Part shown: one piece after another, positions 1-5,895 of the stretch
Layout: every line of letters starts with the position of its first letter
Numbering within the stretch: the stretch's first letter is position 1
Origin: JAYRWN01 sp041917975
Lineage (GTDB): Bacteria > Bacteroidota > Bacteroidia > Chitinophagales > Saprospiraceae
Length of the DNA: 5,895 bases
Direction: 5' to 3'
Assembly: GCA_041917975.1 (NCBI GenBank)
Contig: JAYRWN010000167.1
Location: 1-5,895, forward strand
The notes under the pieces: generated by a model
The model's input: the letters and a program-made list of their open reading frames with translations, nothing else
What the model was told of the DNA's origin: nothing
Databases searched by the model: none
Translations under genes and position numbers: made by a program

Positions 1-2958
1 GGTTGGAAAACCGGAGTCACCCTGGCCGATGTAAATGCTGATGGTTGGCTGGATATTTATGTTTGTTTTTCCGGGAAGGGCTCACCGGATCAAAGACGCA
101 ATCGTTTATTTATTAATAATGGTGACCTTACCTTCACGGATCGTGCTAAAGACTATGGTGTTGATGACCCCGGTTACACCACCCATGCTTCATTTTTTGA
201 TTACGATCGAGATGGTGACCTGGACCTCTACGTGTTAAATCATAACGTGGTGGTTATTCGCGAATTTGAATTTGCTAAAGCCAAGGACACTCGTCACCCA
301 TTTGCCGGGGATCGCTTATATCGTAACGACGCCGGACGCTTCACCGATGTAAGTGCCGCCGCCGGCATTAAAGGTAATCCGTTGGGATTTGGCCTGGGTG
401 TTTCGGTAGCGGACATTAATCAGGATGGATGGCCGGATATTTACGTCTCAAACGATTATATCGAGCCCGATTATGTGTACATCAATAACCGGGATGGCAC
501 CTTTACTGACCGGCTCAGCGAGTACATGCAGCACATCTCTTATTTTTCCATGGGTTGCGACGTCAGCGATTTTAATAACGATGGGTGGCCGGATATTTTT
601 ACTCTGGACATGCTCCCGGAGGATAATCAACGCCAGAAATTATTGTATGGCCCGGATAATTACGAGCATTTCGCCTTAATGGTGCTCAACGGTTTTTATT
701 TTCAGAATATGCGCAATATGCTCCACCTGAATAACCGCAATGGCACCTACAGCGAAATTGGTCAATTGGCCGGTATTTCCAATACCGATTGGAGCTGGGC
801 CACCCTGTTTGCCGATTATGATAACGATGGGTGGAAAGATTTATTTATTACCAACGGGTATTACCGCGATTATACCAATCGCGATTTCCTTAAATATAAG
901 GGCGATTATTATTTCGAAAAAGGGCGGGCCAAAGAGCCTGCCGATACCTTTCACCTGGTGACCACTATGACCTCTACACCGGTGCACAACTATATGTTTC
1001 GCAATCAGGGTGATCTGACCTTTGCTGATAAAAGTAAGGCTTGGGGCTTTGCGGAGCCGGTCTTTTCCAATGGAGCAGCCTATGCCGACTTCGATAATGA
1101 CGGTGATCTGGATTTGGTGATTAATAATCAGAATGCCACAGCTTCCTTATGGCTCAACCAATTGCGTGAAACCAAACCGGAACAACATTTCCTGCAAATC
1201 CTGTTGCAAGGTAATGCGCCTAACCGCCAGGGTATCGGTGCTAAAACGCGTATTTATGCCGGCGGACAAATTCAGTATTTTGAAATGATCGCCACACGCG
1301 GGTTCCAATCAGCCGTCAGCAATCGTATACATGTAGGTTTAGGTACGGTACAGCAGGTAGATTCCATCAGCGTCACCTGGAACAACGGTCAACAAACGGT
1401 TTTATATAACGTACCGGCTGATCAACGCCTCACCATCACCGAGCAGACGTCCACGACGGCAAAACCCTTGATTCCAAATAAACACCACACCTATTTTACG
1501 CAGGTTACCTCACCATTGCCTTTTACCCACACGGAACAAGGCTTTAATGATTTTAAGCGCCAGCCGCTATTAGTAACCATGTATTCCAATTGCGGTCCGG
1601 TGATGGCTATAGGGGATGTCAATAAAGATGGGTTAGAGGATATTTTAGTTGGTGGAGCTGAAGGTTCACCCGCTAAAATGTTACTGCAAAGTGTGGATGG
1701 AACGTTTACACCTGCACTCAGCTTTAACCCATCCGCTGAATTCACAGATGCGGCAGCATTATTAGTGGATTTGGATCAGGATCAGGACTTGGATATTTAT
1801 TTAGTCAGTGGGGGGTATAACAATTACGAACAGGGCGATAAATTTTTGGAAGACCGGGTTTACCTCAACGATGGTAAAGCGCGTTTTACCCCACTCTCCA
1901 CCGGAATGCCCTCTATGCCTACCAGCAAATCCTGCATTGCCGCCGGTGACGTGGATAACGATGGGGATCTTGATCTGTTTTTAGGCGGGCGGGTCATTCC
2001 GGGTAATTACCCGTACCCGCCGGATAGTTATTTGTTAATTAATCAAGGGGGGAAGTTTACTCCTGTTCCTCCCGCTTTCGCTCCGGACCTGTTGAACATA
2101 GGCATGGTTACCGACGCCCGTTGGCTTGACCTAAATAAAGACGGCTGGATGGACCTGGTGGTAATTGGTGAATTTATGGCCATCGAAGTATTTCATAATC
2201 GGGAGGGAAAAAAAATGGAGCGTGCCACGGCAACTTTTTTTGACCGGCCAATTTATGGGCTGTGGACCAAAATGGTGGTCCACGATTTTGATCAGGATGG
2301 CGACGAGGATTTTATCATCGGTAATTTTGGCCGGAATACCCAATTGAAAGCCAGCGTGGAAGAGCCGTTAACACTGTATTATAAAGATTTTGATCGCAAT
2401 GGATCGGTGGATCCCATCCTTTGTAATTATGTGCGGGGGGTGTCCTATCCCTTCGCCGGGCGGGATGAACTGCTGGACCAGATGGTCAGTATGCGCAGTA
2501 AGTTCACCTCCTATGCGGCTTATGCTGATGCCAGGTTGGAAAATCTCTTTTCAGCGGCGGATTTACGTGGCGCTCCTGAGTTGAAAGTGACCGAACTGAA
2601 TTCCATTTATCTGGAGAATATCCAGGGTAAATTAATCCCTCGTGATTTACCGGTGCAATTTCAGTTTGCTCCGGTGTATGCCATGACTTTGGTGGACATA
2701 AATCGGGATGGACATATGGATGTGGTCGCTGCCGGTAACCAGAGCTCTATTCGTATTCGACTTGGAGTCATGGATGCTAATTTCGGTCAGGCATTTATTA
2801 ACGATGGTCGAGGCCAATTCTCTTATGTTCCACAACCTGAATCGGGTCTTAATATTACCGGGGACACGCGCTCATTGCAGATGCTGACCATTGACCGGAA
2901 AAACTATTTAATTGCCGGCGTGAATAATGTCGGTGTCACCGTTTACCGCCTTAATTAA
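1..2958 (+). CDS. FG-GAP/VCBS repeat protein with ASPIC/UnbV domain (5' partial)
   Basis: This is the C-terminal 985 residues of a large calcium-binding beta-propeller protein. The frame is open from base 1, and good family sequence (a DVNADGWLD loop at residue 10) precedes the first internal GTG at 232, so the true start lies outside the window. Family members I know are about 1,100 residues, so perhaps 100-130 residues are missing, including the expected signal peptide. Calcium-type loops start near residues (window numbering) 10, 67, 138, 190, 272 and 363, then an ASPIC/UnbV domain spans about 408-480 (NRQGIGAKTRI to DQRLTI), then a second loop set starts near 539, 590, 650, 710, 762, 796 and 899. 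The loop at 590 (DLDQDQD) has Gln where Gly is usual, and the one at 796 (DFDRNG) has Asn for Asp. No C-terminal type IX secretion domain is apparent. In Bacteroidota such proteins are usually exported and often lie near SusC/SusD genes; their ligand is generally unknown. It probably forms an operon with the enzyme gene 9 bp downstream. Confidence 0.9.
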   Translation, partial: GWKTGVTLADVNADGWLDIYVCFSGKGSPDQRRNRLFINNGDLTFTDRAKDYGVDDPGYTTHASFFDYDRDGDLDLYVLNHNVVVIREFEFAKAKDTRHPFAGDRLYRNDAGRFTDVSAAAGIKGNPLGFGLGVSVADINQDGWPDIYVSNDYIEPDYVYINNRDGTFTDRLSEYMQHISYFSMGCDVSDFNNDGWPDIFTLDMLPEDNQRQKLLYGPDNYEHFALMVLNGFYFQNMRNMLHLNNRNGTYSEIGQLAGISNTDWSWATLFADYDNDGWKDLFITNGYYRDYTNRDFLKYKGDYYFEKGRAKEPADTFHLVTTMTSTPVHNYMFRNQGDLTFADKSKAWGFAEPVFSNGAAYADFDNDGDLDLVINNQNATASLWLNQLRETKPEQHFLQILLQGNAPNRQGIGAKTRIYAGGQIQYFEMIATRGFQSAVSNRIHVGLGTVQQVDSISVTWNNGQQTVLYNVPADQRLTITEQTSTTAKPLIPNKHHTYFTQVTSPLPFTHTEQGFNDFKRQPLLVTMYSNCGPVMAIGDVNKDGLEDILVGGAEGSPAKMLLQSVDGTFTPALSFNPSAEFTDAAALLVDLDQDQDLDIYLVSGGYNNYEQGDKFLEDRVYLNDGKARFTPLSTGMPSMPTSKSCIAAGDVDNDGDLDLFLGGRVIPGNYPYPPDSYLLINQGGKFTPVPPAFAPDLLNIGMVTDARWLDLNKDGWMDLVVIGEFMAIEVFHNREGKKMERATATFFDRPIYGLWTKMVVHDFDQDGDEDFIIGNFGRNTQLKASVEEPLTLYYKDFDRNGSVDPILCNYVRGVSYPFAGRDELLDQMVSMRSKFTSYAAYADARLENLFSAADLRGAPELKVTELNSIYLENIQGKLIPRDLPVQFQFAPVYAMTLVDINRDGHMDVVAAGNQSSIRIRLGVMDANFGQAFINDGRGQFSYVPQPESGLNITGDTRSLQMLTIDRKNYLIAGVNNVGVTVYRLN

Positions 2959-2959
2959 T

Positions 2960-2965
2960 GGAGAG
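2960..2965 (+). promoter_or_regulatory. Possible Shine-Dalgarno for the haloperoxidase-like gene
   Basis: GGAGAG lies in the 9-bp gap between the TAA of the propeller gene and the ATG at 2968. The GGAG core is only 4 bases from the ATG, which is short, and Bacteroidota often initiate without strong Shine-Dalgarno pairing. Translational coupling to the upstream stop is therefore an equally good explanation. The purine run supports ATG 2968 as the start, which also gives a sensible signal peptide. Confidence 0.35.
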
Positions 2966-2967
2966 TT

Positions 2968-4266
2968 ATGTGTAGAAAAATTTATCTTTTTTTGTGCTTG
3001 TTCACATGGTGGGGCTGGTTATTATGCGCTCAGGGACCCGCAACAAAATTATTTGCCGAAAAAATTTTCAACATCTCGGAGGTCATGGTGCACGATGTGG
3101 CCAATCCACCCGCGGCGGCTCGTTTTTACGCTTATGCCATTTTTGGCGCCTATCAGATGGCAACCTATAAAAATCCATCCTGGTCGACCTTAAATAAAAA
3201 ATTGCAGACGCCATTTGTATCCGCCATTATCCCGCCCAATGACTTCAATCTGTCTTTCTGCGCCAGTTATACCCTGCTGGAAGTCGGAAAAAATATTATG
3301 CCTTCCGGATACCGCCTGGAGGAAAAACAATTAGCCCTAACCAAACAATTCAGAGCTCAAAAAATACTCAAAAAACCACAACTGGCAGCCCAAATTATTT
3401 TTTGCCAACAGGTGGCCGCCGAGGTCGTAAAATATGCTTCTGAGGATAATTACCGGCGTTTGACCGGATTCCCCCGCTATACGCCGCGCAAAGGAGACGC
3501 CTACTGGTATCCGACTCCGCCGGAATATATGCCGCCGGTGGAACCTAACTGGCAGCGCATGCGCACCTTTTTTCTCGAACGGGCCGATCAGTTTGCACCG
3601 GCCCCACCCGTAGAATATGATCAGGACAAGGGCAGCGATTTTTTTAAACTGATGCTGCAGGTTTTCGAAACCGTCAATGGAGCCACTGCAGAACAAAAAG
3701 CCATTGCTGAATTTTGGGATTGTAATCCTTTTGCGGTGGAATACTCGGGGCATATGGCTATCGGCATCAAAAAAATCTCCCCGGGTGGTCACTGGATCAG
3801 CATCACCGGCATCGCCTGTCATCAGGCTGGATTGTCTATCGATTCTACTATTCTGGTCCATACGCTGGTCGCGTTGACCTTGCACGATGCGTTTGTCAGT
3901 TGTTGGCAGGAAAAATACAGCAGCCACCGCGTGCGGCCGGAAACGGCCATTAATAAATTAGTAGACCCATCCTGGCGCCCTCTTTTACAGACGCCACCTT
4001 TCCCCGAGTACACCAGCGGTCACAGCGTGGCTTCGGCTTCCGCTGCTGAAATCCTGACGGCTTTTCTCGGCGATAATTTTGCGTTTCGCGATTCCTCGGA
4101 AGTTTACTTTAATCTTCCGGTGCGGGAATTTCCTTCTTTCCGTGCCGCCGCCGCCGAAGCCGCCATCTCCCGCTTATACGGTGGTATCCACTTCATTGAT
4201 GCCTGCGACGAAGGCTCCCGGCAAGGCCGGAATATTGGATTATATGTAATAAATAAGATAAAATGA
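2968..4266 (+). CDS. Secreted vanadium-dependent haloperoxidase-type PAP2 superfamily protein
   Basis: The 432-residue product begins with a signal peptide: MCRK, a hydrophobic stretch at about 5-19, and probable cleavage near Cys20-Ala21-Gln22. There is no proper lipobox, so a soluble periplasmic or secreted enzyme is expected. Vanadate/phosphate pocket residues occur in order and with chloroperoxidase spacing: Lys316 and Arg323 (7 apart, in EKYSSHRVRPE), Ser350-Gly351-His352 (PPFPEYTSGHS), and Arg401 with His407 (6 apart, in SRLYGGIHF). His352 and His407 correspond to the acid/base histidine and the vanadate-ligand histidine of the family. The upstream helices (NPPAAARFYAYAIFGAY at about 46-62, GGHWISI at about 272-278, LHDAF) also match. 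Family members oxidise halides with hydrogen peroxide when loaded with vanadate, or act as phosphatases; sequence alone does not separate these. The usual W-R-P is V-R-P here (Val322). The gene follows the propeller gene by 9 bp, a pairing I recall from other Bacteroidota. Its TGA stop is the first codon of the heptamer repeat. Confidence 0.88.
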   Translation: MCRKIYLFLCLFTWWGWLLCAQGPATKLFAEKIFNISEVMVHDVANPPAAARFYAYAIFGAYQMATYKNPSWSTLNKKLQTPFVSAIIPPNDFNLSFCASYTLLEVGKNIMPSGYRLEEKQLALTKQFRAQKILKKPQLAAQIIFCQQVAAEVVKYASEDNYRRLTGFPRYTPRKGDAYWYPTPPEYMPPVEPNWQRMRTFFLERADQFAPAPPVEYDQDKGSDFFKLMLQVFETVNGATAEQKAIAEFWDCNPFAVEYSGHMAIGIKKISPGGHWISITGIACHQAGLSIDSTILVHTLVALTLHDAFVSCWQEKYSSHRVRPETAINKLVDPSWRPLLQTPPFPEYTSGHSVASASAAEILTAFLGDNFAFRDSSEVYFNLPVREFPSFRAAAAEAAISRLYGGIHFIDACDEGSRQGRNIGLYVINKIK

Positions 4267-4326
4267 ATTATGAATTATGAATTATGAATTATGAATTATG
4301 AATTATGAATTATGAATTATGAATTA
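4264..4326 (+). repeat. Heptamer tandem array, nine perfect copies of TGAATTA
   Basis: Nine uninterrupted copies of the 7-bp unit TGAATTA run without a mismatch. The first unit starts with the TGA stop of the haloperoxidase-type gene, so copy-number change downstream cannot alter that protein. Because 7 is not a multiple of 3, the array places TGA in all three frames of the + strand and TAA in all three frames of the - strand, blocking translation in every frame. Perfect identity suggests recent expansion by slippage. It resembles the short heptameric repeats described in cyanobacteria and seen in other phyla. No function is shown by the sequence. Confidence 0.95.
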
Positions 4327-4365
4327 ATTCCACATTTCTAATTTCTAATTCCAAATTCCTAATTC
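4286..4365. repeat. Imperfect inverted repeat between convergent genes, centred on GAATTAATTC
   Basis: The perfect palindrome GAATTAATTC at 4321-4330 is the centre. Comparing 4286-4330 with the reverse complement of 4321-4365 by hand gives 35 matches out of 45, with mismatches concentrated in the last base of each heptamer and in the AAATGTG unit next to the centre. The structure could extrude as an AT-rich hairpin and could attenuate transcription from both sides, but it lacks the GC-rich stem and T-tract of an intrinsic terminator. A terminator role is inference only. Confidence 0.65.
4335..4365 (-). repeat. Degenerate heptamer array, right arm
   Basis: On the + strand the units read TTTCTAA, TTTCTAA, TTCCAAA, TTCCTAA and a partial TTC. 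Read on the - strand they become GAATTAG, GAATTTG, GAATTAG and AAATTAG, so they are diverged, oppositely oriented relatives of the GAATTAT units of the left array, in the same 7-bp phase. The TAG stop of the facing lipoprotein gene (4361-4359 on the - strand) falls inside one of the GAATTAG units. Confidence 0.75.
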
Positions 4366-5891
4366 TTGTAAACCCCATCATACCTACTCCCTAAGTACGC
4401 GCCCCACTTCACCGGTTCTTTTAATTTTATCGAGGTGGAAATGCATTTCATTTTCATGCCGAGAAACAACACCAATCCCACCGGGCTGTAATATTGACAA
4501 TGGATGATGTCCAAATAGTGGTCTCCATCCAGATCACCAATCCAGGGTGTGGTGAAAATATTTTTATAGCGCGTGCTGCGTTCTATTTCATGTATTTTTT
4601 GGGTTTTAAAATCTATGGCCACCAGGCGGTTAGTCAGTTGGAATTTAGTCATGTCGCTGAACCCGCGTTCGCAGTCAAATTCGTTGATGCTGATGATGGC
4701 TTCATCCTGCCCGTCGTGGTTGAGATCATAAGCTATGGGTGATGAAAATCCGGTACAACCCAGGTTATTTTGGTAAACTAATTTGCCGGTTTTGCCATCC
4801 AGTAATATTTGTAATGATCCCGTGTTATCCGGCCATACGCCCTGGCTCACAAAGGTGAAAAAATCCGGAACGTCATCATCGGTAAACTGGCCGACGGCAA
4901 AGCTGTTGCTACATTCTGTACTGTCCGCCTGGTACTCCCACAGGATCTGATGGCTCCGGCCATCCACCGCCGTAGCTTTGCTGGCGTGTGAAATGGCCAC
5001 AACATCCGGATGGCCGTCCCCGGTAATATCCGCCAGCACGGGTGAAGCAATAAAGCCATGGGTTTGTTCACTGACTAAAATTTTAGCCGAGCTCAGTCCG
5101 CTGCGCATCAGGTCATTCAGCAGCACCTGGTACAGATGACCACCAAAGGTCTCGCCGCCCGAACCAAATATAATCACAAAATCCTGACCACCCTCAGGAG
5201 CATAACCTACCGGTGACATATAAGTCTCCATGCCATCCGGCATCGTATCTTTAGCCAGAATGTCTCCGGTTTTGCTATCGAACAAAAACAGCACACCCGG
5301 ATAACGGTCCTTTAATGAATGAGCGGCTGCAGCGGAGTTGCCGCCATTGACTGCAACGATCTCCGGGAAACCGTTATTATTGCGATCCGGCACCAGGATG
5401 GTGCTGTTAAAATTATAGCGGGCATAACGCAAGATGGGATCAGACTCATGCACCGCCGAGTCATAAACGAATGACCAGATCAGTTGGCCAGTTGCTCCAT
5501 TTAAGGCCTTGAATACCGGGCTGCGCCCACCGATGAATACTTCGGGAGTACCCTCGCCGGTGATGTCGTAAAAAGTAGCCGCACCATACACCTGATCATG
5601 GGTGGGATGCTCCCAGAGCGTGACCCCTGTTTTTCCATCCAGGGCTAGGATGCCCTGTTCGGTGTATTCTTCTTCGTTTTTGCCGGCCCCAATGACTACA
5701 TCCAGGATACCATCTTTATTTAAATCAGCTGTGCGCGGCGAGGATTGCGAGCCAATAACCGGCATACTGATTTCCCAGGCAATATGGGTTTTGCGTTTTG
5801 TACAACCGGATATTGTATTCAGTCCGGCCAATAAGATGACGGCGATTATTATTTTTGGCATAGTCGGATAAATTCTCCGCATAATTATCAT
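4359..5891 (-). CDS. Predicted lipoprotein with mixed FG-GAP and PQQ-like beta-propeller repeats
   Basis: The 510-residue product has a lipoprotein signal: basic MRR and PK, a hydrophobic run at about 14-24, and the lipobox I-S-G-Cys30. The frame stays open to the window edge 4 bases upstream. Met4 (5882) or Met11 (5861) would give shorter signal peptides, so the exact start is uncertain. The mature part is a propeller with two repeat types. Calcium-loop motifs begin at Asp56 (DLNKDG), Asp109 (DITGEG), Asp169 (DRNNNG), Asp288 (DITGDG), Asp389 (DLNHDG) and Asp453 (DLDGDH, with His for Gly). PQQ-like strands occur at about 82-94 (LALDGKTGVTLWE), 129-139, 203-210, 308-319 and 362-372. The DGKTG strands resemble BamB and dehydrogenase propellers, but no catalytic domain or CxxCH haem motif is present, so a binding or scaffold role is likelier than an enzyme. 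Residues after Cys30 (TKRK) are basic. The gene converges on the haloperoxidase-type gene and its promoter lies outside the window. Confidence 0.85.
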   Translation of the reverse strand: MIIMRRIYPTMPKIIIAVILLAGLNTISGCTKRKTHIAWEISMPVIGSQSSPRTADLNKDGILDVVIGAGKNEEEYTEQGILALDGKTGVTLWEHPTHDQVYGAATFYDITGEGTPEVFIGGRSPVFKALNGATGQLIWSFVYDSAVHESDPILRYARYNFNSTILVPDRNNNGFPEIVAVNGGNSAAAAHSLKDRYPGVLFLFDSKTGDILAKDTMPDGMETYMSPVGYAPEGGQDFVIIFGSGGETFGGHLYQVLLNDLMRSGLSSAKILVSEQTHGFIASPVLADITGDGHPDVVAISHASKATAVDGRSHQILWEYQADSTECSNSFAVGQFTDDDVPDFFTFVSQGVWPDNTGSLQILLDGKTGKLVYQNNLGCTGFSSPIAYDLNHDGQDEAIISINEFDCERGFSDMTKFQLTNRLVAIDFKTQKIHEIERSTRYKNIFTTPWIGDLDGDHYLDIIHCQYYSPVGLVLFLGMKMKCISTSIKLKEPVKWGAYLGSRYDGVYKN

Positions 5892-5895
5892 TTTA

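Noticed and set aside
232..2958. The propeller gene starting at GTG 232
   Set aside because: The frame is open back to base 1 and residues 1-77 contain two clear calcium loops and typical family sequence, so the GTG is an internal valine codon.
2958..2975. ATG overlapping the TAA stop of the propeller gene (TAATG)
   Set aside because: It is out of frame with the enzyme and reaches a stop after five codons, so it is not the start of the next gene.
3019..3036. Lipoprotein signal in the haloperoxidase-type protein (W-L-L-C20)
   Set aside because: The residues before Cys20 (Trp at -3, Leu at -1) do not fit the lipobox, which needs a small residue at -1; ordinary signal peptidase cleavage near Ala21-Gln22 is likelier.
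3337..3927. A 196-residue open frame on the - strand inside the haloperoxidase-type gene
   Set aside because: It lies fully antisense to a gene with intact catalytic motifs, and its product shows no recognisable domain, signal or repeat; it is a shadow of the coding frame.
4264..4365. CRISPR array or intrinsic terminator
   Set aside because: Seven-bp contiguous units without spacers exclude CRISPR, and the AT-only stem with no T-tract after a GC-rich hairpin does not fit a classical rho-independent terminator.
4359..5891. PQQ-dependent alcohol dehydrogenase
   Set aside because: The DGKTG strands are only the generic propeller signature; at 510 residues with calcium loops throughout and no haem or vicinal-cysteine motif, the dehydrogenase label is not supported.

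Overview
The window holds three protein-coding genes in a convergent layout, with a 7-bp repeat between them. No RNA gene, insertion sequence, CRISPR array or phage gene was seen. The combination points to Bacteroidota (perhaps a Saprospiria, Chitinophagia or Cytophagia relative): a large FG-GAP/VCBS protein with an ASPIC/UnbV domain, directly followed by a secreted vanadium-haloperoxidase-type enzyme, plus a propeller lipoprotein. This assignment rests on family resemblance only, not on a database search.

Region 1 (1-2958, + strand): the open C-terminal 985 residues of a very large calcium-binding beta-propeller protein. Its start lies left of the window. About a dozen D-x-[DN]-x-[DN]-G loops form two groups, separated by an ASPIC/UnbV domain. 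Region 2 (2968-4266, + strand): a 432-residue secreted PAP2-superfamily enzyme of the vanadium-dependent haloperoxidase type. It begins 9 bp after the first gene and is probably co-transcribed with it. All six vanadate-pocket residues can be placed at the spacing of the fungal chloroperoxidase.

Region 3 (4264-4365): nine perfect tandem copies of TGAATTA, starting at the stop codon of the enzyme gene, then a palindromic centre, then a degenerate heptamer array of the opposite orientation that contains the stop codon of the facing gene. The whole is an imperfect inverted repeat filling the gap between the two convergent genes.

Region 4 (4359-5891, - strand): a 510-residue predicted lipoprotein mixing FG-GAP-type calcium loops with PQQ-like propeller strands (x-L-D-G-K-T-G-x). 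Its ATG lies 4 bases from the window edge, so its promoter is not visible.

All three products are predicted to be exported. A reasonable inference is a cell-envelope or surface module in which the large propeller protein and the haloperoxidase/phosphatase-like enzyme work together. The substrate cannot be read from the sequence. The facing lipoprotein is a separate transcription unit and may be unrelated in function. The most unusual feature is the stop-to-stop heptamer inverted repeat.
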